Part shown: one piece after another, positions 38,301 through 51,620 of the stretch
Numbering within the stretch: position 1 is the first letter of the stretch
Layout of the letters: every line of letters starts with the position of its first letter
Assembly (NCBI GenBank): GCA_004009845.1
Contig: RMBW01000112.1
Coordinates: forward strand, 29,944 to 93,943
DNA from: Davidsoniella eucalypti
Taxonomy: Eukaryota; Ascomycota; Sordariomycetes; Microascales; Ceratocystidaceae
Length of the DNA: 64,000 bases
Reading direction: 5' to 3'
Made by a program: the position numbers and the translations under genes
The notes under the pieces: generated by a model
What the model saw: the letters and a program-made list of their open reading frames with translations, nothing else
Database searches by the model: none
What the model was told of the DNA's origin: nothing

Positions 38301-41300
38301 CTATAACGATAACAGCGGAAAGAGCCTTGAATCCATGTTAATTTCGAGTTACTTTTACATCTTTATATTGCATTGCTGCTAGCGATTTAACAGTCACGGA
38401 TCATGATACCTGCAATCTTCAACCAAAGAATGAGGGCCTCTGTGCACGGTGGAATGTATGTACTTGTGAGTCGACAAAGTAGCACATAGTAGATAGTATA
38501 AATGTTACTTACATATAGATTAATAATACTTCTTTTCTTTGCCCTGGACACTTGGGCCAGTAAGGGGTCCGCGCAGCCACGTGCAATAGCAAGCGGCCCC
38601 GGCCAGAAAGGCAGGATCTCATCTCTTTCTTGCGCGCTCTGTCTCTCTCATTCTCTCCCCCTCTATCCATCTCTGGGTCTAGGAAGATGGCCGATGCGTA
38701 AGCTTGGTCTACTTGTCTCCTTTGCCAAGCACAGCACAACAGCACAGCAGCTGTATCATAGCAGTCAACCCGCCAAAACACGGGGGAATACAGCTTGTTT
38801 CTGGTAGGTTTCTTGTAAATGGTCTACAGCAAAAGAGACATGCTTGATTTATGGATGTCATTCCTTGAGAGACATCCTAACTTGGCTATGTTTGTACTGT
38901 ATGGACATGGACCGTGAGCTGCCATCATTCTTGCCCCCCTCGGCAATAAACGAAGCGGTCATTATCATCGTTGTTGAATGCAGGCCATATTCAGGCATCC
39001 GGGTAATGCAGCCATAGTTTCAGCTCCTGCAACCCGAATTGGAGATTTTGCCTCCATTTTCATGGTATTCACTGTCTGACGGACGGCTATCGGTTTTCTT
39101 TTATCCGACCACCGTAATAATGAACTAGACTTTAGATAATAGGTCTAGCCATAGGAAATAGCAATAAAAACGGATAGAAAAGATACTCTATATGTATGTA
39201 TGTACGTACATATCTACCCATGTTGCCAAAAGTATACGTCGTTTGTTATAGCTACTATAGAGTTGAATTTCCAGTAGTGCTGTAGTCATGGGTCTACGGC
39301 CAGCCTGCCTAGGGTTGTATATTAGTATGCTCTTTACCCTGTGATTCTCGGGCTTCTAGGATAAAGCTTGTCAGTGGCTAGACCCTAGAATATTTTAACA
39401 GCGACCTTCCAGAAGAAAAGGGGACTTTTGGTCATTTTGTTTTCGTCTCTACATATGTATTCAATGGAAACGAGAAGGACGGGTGGCTCGTGTCAATCTA
39501 GAAAACAGAGATAATCAACATGTACACTAACATCGTTATTACGGGAGAATGCCGTGATGAGACTAACCAGCAGATCACTTATACTTCTGCCGTTCTATTA
39601 CACTTGCTTGGTGTGATGCTCGTTTTGTGGCTTCTAGAATTCTATTACGAGCCCCTATTCCATCTACACTTGGCATATCCTAGTCGGAGTAGGCTCTCGA
39701 AGCGCAGAAAGTTAGTACAATAAGGACACGAGAGTCTTCTTCTAGTGGCATCATCAGAGCATACAAATAGCCTGTTTTCTGTTTTGAGTTAAGCTTGAAA
39801 ACGGAGGGACTGTTAGACTAAGACCATTAAATTTAGTATCGAGTACGCTATCGTAGTGCAAATATGTTTCATGGGTAGTTAGTAGAAACATATTTTCAGC
39901 CTATGTTTTCAGGCCCACGGTATACCGATATTGCTAGCCGCCTAGATTATGTTGTTCTTCGATATGTATAACAGTGCGTTTAAGGCTAATAGTAATCTCT
40001 AGAATTCATCCTGCAATAAGATCAGCCGGTCTGGCAAGGACCTAAGATAGCGCTCGGCTTTGTTTCTCCAACCATCGTCATTCTATAGATGTGGGCAAAG
40101 CCCAGTTTCTTCTAGAAGTATAGAATACCACTGTCTCTCTTTCTTCTGATCTCCAAGGCATCGTCGGATGTCGGAAGGGGGTGAATGGAGGGCTAGAGCA
40201 TATATTATCAGCATCTTTGCAATCACGATTGCAGTTTATAATCTCTGATGTTGCAATGTTGACCTTAGCTGATGAATTGGCATGACAAAAAAGCCTGTGC
40301 AGTCCCTGCTCTGTTGGCTGACCGCAATGAGTAATCAATTCATCTATACTATATCTATGTATATTCGATTCTTTGTCATCGTCAAGCACAGGCTTTATTT
40401 TTCATTCTCCTCCCTCTTTTCCTTCTGGTGTAAAAACGATCAAGGGCTGTGAGTTGCCTTAAAAACGCACTGACGAATTTCCATGTCTTTTAGGTATGTT
40501 GATGAGATTTACAGCAAGGTTAAATCAAGTGTCTTGCTGCGGTGAGCTTTTGGGCATATTCCCAATTGCAACTGTATTATTACGACCCTACGGCTGGAAT
40601 TACTGTTTTCATACCTAAGGAATAGGAAAATGACGAAGACTAAATCACACTCTGATCTATACATGGCATTGTGTTTTATTATTGTACCGTTATACCGATA
40701 TAGCCAAGATTTAATCTAGATATATTCTCTTGTAGTTTTGCATGTCCAGCTCCGGGCCGGGGAAATTGAAGATATCAGAGCATAACATCTGGATATCTGT
40801 AGTTATATTCTCTTTTTCTTCTTATCCAACAAACTGTACACCCCCCTTAGCATATTCCTACACAAAGAAGAAGAAATACAAGGTTTTGACTACACATAAT
40901 TTCAGTCCATACCTGCTCCTTACGTGGGATATAATTAGGAGTTGGGTGGGTTGTCTTTGTCAGACTCCATACTTACGCCTTCTTGCATCCCTAAGGAGCT
41001 TGGGACTAGTATCCGGCAAAGCTCTGGAATTACTTTTTGTAGTACGTCGATGAAGATGCAATCTTGTCAGCTGCTTGACTACTACTAACAAGTGCTTAGG
41101 GGCGTATATAAACAGCGATTTACTGCATGAAGCTATGCACAGTCGGGACAAGAGAGTCTAGAGTCTTTATCCTAGTTGCTCTAGCTCAGAATCCCGAAGA
41201 CTTCCTGTTCCATCCAAGACCAAGTAAAAAAAAACCATCTTCATCCTCCCACATAATTCGCGAGTCTAGAAATGACCAAGTCCACAAAATCCACCGGGCC

Positions 41301-42504
41301 ATGTGGCATCTAGGTGGTCTTGTCGTTTCTTAGCCCAAGCTGGTCCTGTTGTCGGGGAGGATGAAGAGAGAGAGGGGAGGGGTGTTCTGCGTATCTGCTT
41401 GGCCTGCCTGATTCACTACACAGATGCATCTTTCAACCATCCTCTAGTCAGATAGGCCGGGATAACTGTTGCAATGAGCTCCTTCACCTTAGTTATCGTG
41501 GGCTGGCGTCAAAGCTGGGCTAGGCTGGGCTGACTTGTCTGCTCACCTGCTCACTCGGTCTTTCTCTTTGCCACCTAGTAGAATGTCTTGCTGCTCATTT
41601 CTTATTCATGTCTCATTCATATATTCACCTCTAGATATACCCAGCATTCGGATCGAGAGGCCATATATCGTCTTAGGCCTCATATGAATCTAAGTCTCTC
41701 TATGACCCAATGTTCCGCGACACTACTAGGTTTGTTATGCATGTACTTGTTTTGTGGCTAAGCATCGGGCTATGAGAAAGAGAGAAAAAAAAACAGCCTG
41801 CTTTGCGTCTATCGTAGCGTGCAGATTTCTGTCAGACAAAGGACCGGCCTTACAATCATCACCACTTATCAACTACCACATTCCAGGCCCAACCTGATCT
41901 CGCCAATGGCCCTACTATGGTACCAGCAACTAGAATGGCAGCCCACATTGTCAGCCAGGACTACTCATAGCCAACCAATCAGCATCTCCCCAGTGTTTCT
42001 TGCAGGAGGATGTGGTACCGTGCATCTCTGTCTACAGCGTTTGATGCTAGCCCACGCTAGACTAGGCCCCAGGTATCCTTTGTTTTTGTTTTCCTTAACC
42101 TTTCCTTTTTTTCTTGGCCTCTCTGCATCTTAATAGAAGTGTTTTTTTTGTTTTTTTGTGTTGCGTGGAAATGAGAAAACAAAAACAAGTGCGAGGCCGA
42201 GAGTGAAGGCACAGAAGGAAACAAAAGCAAGAAACAAGAAAAATAGCCGGGAAACGGAATAGATAAGCGGGACAACAAAAATGTAAAGCTGTGAAAACAT
42301 AAGCACACAGATAGAATAAACAAACAACGGAACTCCGGGCCGGCGGCACAATTTGGAATATTAAGAACATACAGGTTTAACCTCTCGGTGCTTCACTGCT
42401 ATCATCATAGTATAGCAGCAGTGAATATACACATAATATCTCTAATCCTCTGTAGCGGCTACATAACAGCGGTCAGGTTATGACGGCCACTAACGTCTTC
42501 ATCG

Positions 42505-42547
42505 CTATGTGTTGGCTGGCAAGCTGAACAAGCTAGCCAACACATAG
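42505..42547. repeat. hairpin with perfect 13-bp arms
   Basis: CTATGTGTTGGCT (42505-42517) is the exact reverse complement of AGCCAACACATAG (42535-42547), with 17 bases between. A perfect 13-bp stem at this spacing is well beyond what chance would be expected to give at any one site. No gene lies close, so this is not an obvious transcript end. It may be a folded non-coding RNA or the remnant of a small foldback element. Confidence 0.85.
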
Positions 42548-45500
42548 AACTAAACGCATAGAACATGTATCTACTATAATCTCACGCTCTATCTTTCTAT
42601 CTTCTTCTCTTTCTTCTTCTTTATTTACATGAAGTGGTATTGTGCTAGCTCGCCCATACATTCTATGAGACTGCAGGTCTGCATGCCAGCCAGTGAGTTG
42701 GTTAGTCAGACTAGCTTATGTATATTCCCTTGCTGTTATTATAAAAGTTGAAATAAAATAATAGACCTCCAGGTTACATATTCCGATCATGTAACGCGGT
42801 GTAATGTGCCCTATGTACAGAATGTACCCCGGGTCGGTTAGTAAGAGTAGAAATCACAGCGCATCTTTGCATACAAGTCTCAAGTATGTATGATAGTATC
42901 AGTTGACACCAAGCAACAAAAGAAAGTCCTCCAAGTACGGATATACCTACTATAAACAAAAGTTAGCAATGTCATATATGTCTCTCTTCTCTTATTACTC
43001 ACCTTTTTCCTATTATTCTTCACATCACACACCACAATTTCTGAAGACCATTTTATAATGAATACTACAGAACGTCATGTTAAGATTGAGCCTATAGCCA
43101 TAGTAAAACTTGCCTCTCCCTTAACACTTGTTCTCGGTCGAAAATCTTCGTCTTATGTGCACCCCGTCAAGTCTAGCCTAATATGTGGCCATGAACCTAT
43201 GGGCTTTGGCAGCTGCATGAAGGAAGCAAAGCGACATGACCAGAAAAAAAGGACATAAGGAATGGCTAAGTTGTACATTTCACCTCGTTTCCTTTTTCAT
43301 GTACATGTGAATTTTGGGGTCTATCTTTGTTGAGGTTCACATGTGTTTCCTAACGATGGTGAGCCTAATAATTGTCTGTAGGAAAAAAAAAAAGCCGTAG
43401 CCTGAGATGAAATCTGGTAGACAAGGCTCATTTCTGCATCATTTCGATTATTCCGCTTCCATTATTCTGTTCCCCAAGGATGCCCTCTTCGTCCTCTACC
43501 AATAGGCAACGAATCAAGGCTGGAATTCCGACCTCAATCTAGCCTGCGATATGCTGGCTCACCGGAAGATGACTATGTAGACTAAGAAGCCTTCTGGCCA
43601 TGGAGGAAGAGGCCGACCAGTCATGTTAAAAGAGAGACATGAATTCCTTGATGTGAACATGCTGCTATCTTGAGTTAGATTCCGACTTTTCACGGTGTCA
43701 TAAGGGAAGATCAGTTGCTTGTTTCAGATACGTAGTTATCTTAGTGGACACACCAATATGTACACCCTTTTACACATGATTGTGATCGTGACTGTGACTA
43801 GCAATGATCACGAGTAGTTGAGGCACCCTGTGTATTAGTATATATGTAGAACTAGTTATGTTGAGATTAGTACTGCGACTCTATATGTATCGTGCTCCTT
43901 AGAGATAAAGGTTTTGTAGAACCCCCCCCTAGTCGGGTGTTATTTCTTTTTCTGGTACTTTTTACTACTTCTAGCAGTTTTGGTATTACACTTATATTGT
44001 GTCTATCATGGGTTCTATATATATAGTTTTGGTACTATGAGCAAAATACATCGTTTACAACGGAAATGTCTCGTCTTCGCCCGCACACATGCGTAAAGCG
44101 AAGAGATTAACGAAAGGAAAACAAAAGTGAGCAAAAAGTCTTTGCATAAAAAGACCAGCTTGACAGATTAACGTAGAATAGGAAATATAAACAGCACATC
44201 ATAGCTAAAGCTAGCTCTAAGCAGTTAAAAGTTCAGAAGAAAGATGAAGATAGCTAAGACGAAAAAGAAATACAGATGTAGCGTTATAAGCTGACTGGGA
44301 TCTTATCACTTGGGCTGATCTTCGTTGGTCGTTCACGGCGATTCAACGCTAACCGGCTCAACGCTAAGAGGAAGTTTACCTAAACTTAGAGTCGGGAAAT
44401 AGCCAACGACAGCTCAAGAAACCTAAGCTCTCAGAGACACCCTTCCCCACCTGACGCGAAGCTGATTCTAGGTCGTCATAGCCTTGATGCTAGCTCTTGA
44501 GGCAGTATTAGAGACTTACCTAATAGCACAAAGACACGCCTTCGGCGGTTCTTATGCAGAAAGTTCTTCCGGAAACAAGGCGTGATGATCGTCAAATCCT
44601 AGCTGATCAAGGTGGATTTATTCTTGACCGACAAATGCTAAAAGTGGACCAACTGGTATTTACGACAAAATACACCATGCAAGTTGCGATTACCACTAGG
44701 GTTATAGTCACTTACTATAATGCAGTGGATAACCCTACATTTGGCTTGGTAGTACAATTGTAAGCACGGACCAATGACTTCTGACCTAACTATTGGTTGA
44801 TTTGATATTGAAATGGTATCTACAAAAATCTTCGAACGAATTCATCACAACGTCATCTCGATCAGTATATACATCCAGATATAAATTTAGGTCATGATGC
44901 TCTACGTTATAAGCTATGTCTCTCACCGCAACTACCACACTAAATGCTTACGAAATAACCTAGTGGACATCACCAAAGAGGAGCGAGATAAAGATAAGTG
45001 AAAAAAATAAATTATTGGAGACGCATGCAGTAGCTATCCATCTAAGTGATGATCTGATCTCTTATATTCTCTCTTGCTCTTTGCGACAACTTTTGCTTTG
45101 CTGGCAAGTAGAACTAGCCTTATTCATTGACAAGGTATTGATGCCTTCACTCTTGTCTTTTTTTATATTTAATTATCCGACTGATATCATCCCTGTTTCT
45201 TGAAAAAGTCGAGAATCCCGTTTACATGTACGACGATATGCAATGGTTCATCCATAACTTATAACCGTTATTTTGAGAAGAATGATCGCCATTAGATAGG
45301 CAAAAAGCGATGAGAAAAGGCTAGACTCCGTCGATGAGTGTAAGAAAGACATAACAAGGTAAGAAAATGCGTATCGCTTGACCAGGATAAGGGTTCTTTG
45401 AGTGTTGTGTGGAGATGCCGGATTTCTTTCTTTTTGCTAGATATAGAAGCTTTGACTATTATGGGTTTACTAAAATTTACTTCTTCCTACTTTGAGATGC

Positions 45501-46969
45501 TCTGTACTCCACATAGATGCTATGATCGCCACGGGAAATAATAATTGGCACTGCCATCTTCTTTCTTTCTCATGAGAGAGTTGTGCTGTGTGTGGACATT
45601 GTTCTTCGTAGAGATCCTTGAACTCTCTCAAAAATTATACAACTACATAATTGGAGGGAGAAGAGGGATTCAGTTTTAGGTCGGCAAATTATTTCCTGAT
45701 CAGGTGTAGTTGCGGAACCCCCTCAGAAGAAAAAAAGCTAAGGCCATACAGAATTGAGGGGCACAGCTTACATTTTTTGAACGGGAAGGTAGACGCACTA
45801 GAGAATCTTAATAGAGGATATATTATATGTGAGAAAATAGAAACAAAAAAAGCGGCACAGACATAACAATTTTGCTTTTGCTTGTAATGTTTGCTTTGAG
45901 TTAGAGACGACTAATAGTGTATCGTTTTATTATCGCCATTTACTTGTATCTGTATAAGGAATGGACAAAGCCCCCGATAGGAAATAATAGCACAGGCATA
46001 AAAGACGGGAAAAAAAGCTAACAGAGCACAGAGACGAAGCTGAGCTAATGCAGGCAGCGTGGGATTGTGACGGAGCGACCCAGAGCAGCGGAGTTTAAGT
46101 CTAGATGTTAAGATCGCCGTGACGTGACAGTTGATAGCTATACAGCTTATATTATCAAAAAGACCAATAACTAATAAAAAAGATGTTGCTTGATGTCTTG
46201 TTTTTTCTACTGTAGAAAATCCGAGTAAGCTTCGGAAGATCACAAGTTTAGAAGAAAAGAAAAAAAATCCACTGTACTATCTCGTCGAATCCCTTTATTT
46301 ATTTTACCTATCTTTAATCATGTGAAGGGAGGTTTTCTGTTGTTTTAACATGTACAAGAAAAGGAGGAGAAGACAGGAAAAACCAACAAAAAAAACATGA
46401 GCTGTGTATATCTGTACATTTTATTCCCGATGATTACTACTGTCGGATGGGAGAGAGAAAAAGTATGTCTATCACATCGTTTATTACATGATGTACGTTG
46501 TATGCACCCCTATTTCTCATCATCGACACATCGTATCTGCGTACTTTTGGCCCCATGTGCTCTGAGCAAAGGCATTTCAGCTGAAAATACGATGAGGACA
46601 TATAATAATAACAGGTAGTATGCTGAGCTTCGGTGATTGATACGAAGCCTCAAAGAATGGTAGAAAGGTGACTAAGAAAGAAGGGATAGTAGTGGCGGCA
46701 AGTGGTACGCCTGTTAAATGGCTATTAGAGTAGTAAAATATGATTAGCTGTGTAGCTGCTAGTCAGTTGTAAATTTGTTCTTATTTTTACCTTTGTAGCC
46801 GATGGATGGCCCACCTGAACATGAAATACACAACTCTGCCCTTGTCTGGCGTTTTATCTGGGCGTCATTGTGCCATCCGACGGCCTGTGCTGAAAGCGAA
46901 AAAAAGCAGTGGGAAAGAGGGAAGAAAAAAAAAAGAGTGCTTGCAATTTTAAAGGAAGAAACTCTCCTA

Positions 46970-46974
<5 letters not shown>
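42548..46974. other. non-coding stretch of the gene desert
   Basis: No gene is visible. It contains a 9-bp inverted repeat (ACATGTGAA/TTCACATGT) near 43304-43344 and a twelve-A run near 43383. Frames are short, and none resembles a known protein. Confidence 0.5.

Positions 46975-47012
<38 letters not shown>
46975..47012. repeat. (AT)19 microsatellite
   Basis: Nineteen perfect AT dinucleotides. They produce Ile-Tyr runs in short frames on both strands, which are artefacts of the repeat. Confidence 0.97.
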
Positions 47013-47015
<3 letters not shown>

Positions 47016-47809
47016 GGAATATAAAAGAAATATGAGACCGGCGGCTAGATTAGAAAGGCTAGGCCCCGAGAAGTGTATAGAGAGAACAAGAAATGCTCCT
47101 GATCCCTGAATGAGTTGGTTGTTGTGTTGATTTTGGGTTTCAATGTCGGGAACCAAAGGGAATCATGGCCTAGAAAGTGTCTGTAGGCAGATGGCCGGAT
47201 GGAGAGAAGGCAAGTCCGCAGTTTCCCGTCCTTAGACCTTCTTCCTCCTACCTCATCTACTCCGGTGTTGCGTAATTGTTGTTATTGTTAATATAATTAC
47301 AAAGCTGAGCTCTAGGGCGTATGCGGAATTTTTTTTCTTGGATTTTTTTTTCTTTGCTTGTCTCTGTAGAAACTGCCAGTCAATACGCGAGATCCTGCTA
47401 TCTCCTCTCATTGTTTCATAAAATATGAGAAGAGGGAAAAAAAAAAAAAGAGCACGAGAGACAGATAGGTAGAATTGAAGAATCGGGACGATACTATGAG
47501 GTACCACTGGGTTTACAGTAGGTATGCGCTGGTGCGAAGGACGGAAAATACAACCTATCTGCCTATGCGTACAGACCATGATACGGGAATCCCTGCGACC
47601 CAGAGTTTGGGTCACGACTGAACGCTACGTTGTCTATCCGTACAGTGTTCACTTCCATCTCCAATATCTTGATAGAGTGGTAGGTGCGTGTTATCATTCA
47701 ACAATAAACAAACTTTTGTCTCTAGGGCCGCGGCTACACGAAGACTCGAGAGAGAAAACAATTACTAAGGCTAGCTCGGAAGCTTGGACCAAGCGTTGTT
47801 TTTAAGAAA

Positions 47810-47842
47810 CAAACAAACACGGCAAACTTGCGTGTTTGCTTG
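47810..47842. repeat. 12-bp hairpin, one mismatch
   Basis: CAAACAAACACG (47810-47821) pairs with CGTGTTTGCTTG (47831-47842) at 11 of 12 positions around a 9-base loop. Confidence 0.7.
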
Positions 47843-48046
47843 CTTTGGGAAATCCGTCCAACGACGTAAGAGAAAGTCTTAGTAGTTTCAAGAGAGCCGT
47901 CTTTACCTGCTTATTAGCTGGACTGCTTAACAGCGGCCTAGATGGATACACGATATACATAGAAACAACCCCAAAGGCGATTAAGAGAGAAAAGACGAGG
48001 GAAAGTAGTAGTACGTGTTCAACTCGCTAACAATGCCGAAAAAGGG

Positions 48047-48117
48047 AGCCTGGCAAAATACAGGCAAAAAAGAACAAGGCAATATTTGATTGTGCACTAA
48101 AAAGCAATTGCCAGGCT
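48047..48117. repeat. 10-bp inverted repeat, 51-bp spacer
   Basis: AGCCTGGCAA (48047-48056) is the exact reverse complement of TTGCCAGGCT (48108-48117). The spacer is A-rich. It lies 205 bp from the hairpin at 47810. Confidence 0.75.
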
Positions 48118-51100
48118 GGACGGAGCTGATTCCCGAATACGCATAACTTGCTTGGATAGAGCTTATGCCTTACATCTCATATACACCGTAGATAGCTAGT
48201 CGGGAAAAGAATCCGGACATGTACACATTTGACAACGCCAGCTGGCGACTGAACAGTAGGTGCATGTGGCTATGTTGCCAGTAGGCGTTGCCTCCCTGTG
48301 ACAGCGTAGGAGGACTCGTGATAGCAGATGCCGCAATATCAGGAGATGGTGATATCTTGCCGATGACATGACATATCGCGTGTGGTTTCTGTACTTATCG
48401 TGTTTGTACCTATATTTGCTTCTGAAAAGGTGCTGAGGCGACGAAGGCTGAGGAGAGACCACATATAAAAAAGAGCCTCATTTTGGACATGATTGCGTAC
48501 AGCTGGACTTATGTGTGAACAGGCACTCCAAACTATGGCGCTTCGGATTGTCATTGGCCCTTGACTGAGATTAACAACAGAGACACTTGACGTCGTGGAT
48601 GTAAGTCCTGGCATGCATTGCAGACAAATATGCATGTGGATAACATGGAAATCAGTTGAGTCTACAGTGCTAATCTGTATGTTTCGAGCTCTGTCTACTT
48701 TGCCCTAGAGCTGCATTACTCGAAAGAGGACATATAATGTACCGCAAACTCTAGAGACAGGGTATATCTTATCCGTCTCGACTATGTTTTGGAGTGACTG
48801 GGCAGGCTAATTCAGGAAGCCTGCATAGAGGAGGAGAGCGAGGAAAGAAGAAAAGAAGGCCACGATAACGGATTCACAGTGTGCATTATCGTCTTGTTTT
48901 CTTGAACAAAAGAAAGGCGACACCGGAAGAAGTTAGAGGAGGCACATGGCTAAATGGGCAGAGACCGCCCAGTATAGCCTAGTTTTACATTAACAGCAGG
49001 TCAACTAGAAGCTCAGTGGCCAGAAAGCTAGTCTTGATGTTGTAGGAGTCGCCAAAAAAGACCTAGGATATCGCATTATCACGAATGCCGGCCTAACAAC
49101 CAATCGGGCTCTCAACTGAGCTATACATCTTCTAGCTCTGGCTTTTAATTAGAGCATTAAAGCCTACAGAGAACGGCGAGTTCCGATACTAAAAGGATCA
49201 GCAGCTAGCCGTATGAACTGTATCTTTTAGGAATTTATTCACCGTTGAACCTTTAGGGCCATGTTGGCGTTGTAGTTTAGTCGTGGGCCTTGAGAAGGCT
49301 GAAAAAAGGCTACTAGGCGAATGGCGACTGCTTAGATAGGAAATTGAGAGCCATTGGTTATGTATCTTTCCGGGCTGAGGTCATAGCATCGTTGTCCTTA
49401 CCATATCAAAGTACGCACAACTGCCTGTACTAGCAGCATTAGGTCTGTCTCAAGACTAGGAATGCATGTCTTCGGGCTATCAGCACCACCGAAATCTTCC
49501 GTTTTCTTGTGCTTTCCTTGGGGCTGCTGGAATCAAAGCGCAACTCTCTTTCCACATTTTACTAGCGCTGGTTCGGTGGACGGAAAACGTGACGATGTGA
49601 TCTGTCTGTTTTCCCTCCCCATAAGAAAATGACTTGGAGCAAGGCCCACCTAGACTAAATGGCACTAGACTAGGCCCAAAGTCTGTACGATACAGTTGTA
49701 AAGTAAAGCCTGTACGGATAGAGAACTGCAAGACTAAAGGCGCTAGTTATTGTGGCTCGAGCATCCCTGGTATAGAGAGCCCTATCAAGTGATTTAGTGA
49801 TTCACAGCATATCATCCCATATTCCTAGCTTTGTAGCTTAGCTTTTCTGTGCTGCTGAAGCAGTGTTCACGTGGAGCAAAGCGCAGTAGCGAATTCAGAG
49901 GCTAGTAAGTAGACTTTACTAGCTTTAAGACGCCTACGCCAAGTTGAAGGTACATGTACTATAATGCCGGCTTGATCTTTCTGTTTCTCTTCTTTTTTTG
50001 GCATCTCAGCTCCGGCCGCCCAACTCGGCCTTTTCTCTTTGTAATCTCCAATCTTGTGATCCGTACATGCATCTGTATGATGGCGTCTCTAAGCCCGAAC
50101 ACGACTCAAATTGGGCGAGCACAACAAGAACAAGGTCTTTTTATAAACCCAAGCGAAGGAGACGACGGCGACAACAAGAAGACTAGAGACAACTAGACAA
50201 ACAAAAATACAGGCTTACGACTGTATGAAGAGAGAAGAACACACCCTCCTGGCCTCTAGCGGCTATGTCCTAGTCCTCTTGTTCTCTGGACGAACCATGT
50301 GGACGGCTCTTGCTTAGTTCAGCTAGTGAATTCTCGCGATATGCTGACATAGAGATCGATAAGGGTTAGGTTTGGACTCTATGTGTACAGACAACAAATC
50401 AGGTTCTACCTATATGTATGCAGTCTCTTATTGCTTTTTATAGCCTGTGATCATAGCGTAGGACATATCACCACCTGGAAGTACATTGTTTTGAGGCTTG
50501 CTAAATACGAGCCCGTCCATTCTCATTACTTGAGCTACTCATACCAAGTGCTTCTTCTGAAAATTGCCCTTGCATCATGATGTAGTGGTGGCTTATAACT
50601 CGACAGACTAGCCTATAGTCTAGTTTGCAGCTCGTGTCTTTCCTAGAGATCGCTTGCACGATGACACAAACTTGTCAAAGTGAAAAACAGACTCCGTACG
50701 AAAAGAAATGTGTCTCTTTGCTGCTTGAAATAGAAAACAAAATCAATCACAGCGTTGACGTGCATTCCTATGACCTGATCTTGGCAGTCTATTGTCTCTG
50801 TCTCTCGCTCTATACTAGCATGTATTATGATATACTTGTAGTTAGCGCTCCATTTACTATAGAAATAAATTCATCATAACTCGGCCAAGAGACACGGGGC
50901 TTAACTACTGTGCTGAGCACAAGTTGCAACTAACGAAAGCGAGTGCGAAGTAGGGTGCCCACCAACATCTTAACAATGCTTGTCTTCAAGACTGACTCCA
51001 AGACACCATCTATACTGACCCGAACATACGCCCACAGCACAGAGTGGACATTAACCGCAGTGGAGTGAACCTGACATTGGCTTTGGATCTCAGACCCCAA

Positions 51101-51604
51101 GGGAGCCCAAGAACCATATGTGATTACTGCTATCGCACTTAAAGTGCCTGATCGTCGTTTAGGGGTGACTAAAAGCCAGATACAAGATGATAGCCGACTG
51201 TCTTTTTTGCATGATGAAGCCATCTTAAACCTTTTGCTGTACTAGAAGTGTGATAGTGTGAGACATGCATATGCCTCTACGCAGGTACGGTTCTTCTTAC
51301 AGGTACTTACTGCATACCAAGACATGCATATGATAGACACACTCGAAATAATGGTGTGGACATGAAGAGGGAGGTGGCTTGGTGCTCACTCAAAGTATAA
51401 GTGTCTGTTTCGGGAGAAGAGACGACGTACTAGCGCACTATAGCCATACTTCAGTTTTATGATGCGTGCGCTCTGATGGTCTCCTGACGACGACATCGCG
51501 AGATTCACCTGTACGTAGCCATATATGTTTCACGTATGGCCAAGCTCCCCTGAAAGTCATAAAGGCGGCTTAGCCCGAGCGCATCATACTTCGCTCCGAC
51601 GAGT

Positions 51605-51620
51605 AGATGTACGTACATCT
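51605..51620. repeat. perfect 16-bp palindrome AGATGTACGTACATCT
   Basis: The sequence equals its own reverse complement over 16 bases with no spacer. A related core, ATGTACGTACAT, occurs near 39200. It could be a binding site for a dimeric regulator, but there is no gene close by to support this. Confidence 0.8.

Larger units (their letters stand above)
27950..42504. other. non-coding stretch, central gene desert
   Basis: No supported gene over about 14.5 kb. Two frames overlap in opposite directions at 28753-29328, but both start at TTG and neither is recognisable. An 18-T run lies at 30881-30898 without flanking duplications. A 7-bp-arm palindrome lies at 35351-35367 and a GC-rich 6-bp hairpin at 36753-36770. 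The stretch around 30800-34500 is especially AT-rich with few open frames. No tRNA passes inspection of its arms. Confidence 0.5.

Noticed and set aside
46854..47156. Frames on both strands with Ile-Tyr repeats
   Set aside because: Produced by the (AT)19 microsatellite.
49108..49123. tRNA A-box-like word (TAGCTCAGTTGA on the minus strand) followed downstream by a T-run
   Set aside because: The D-arm pairs, but the anticodon and acceptor stems do not, the B-box is missing, and the spacing is about 8 bases short. At most it is a very degraded relic.
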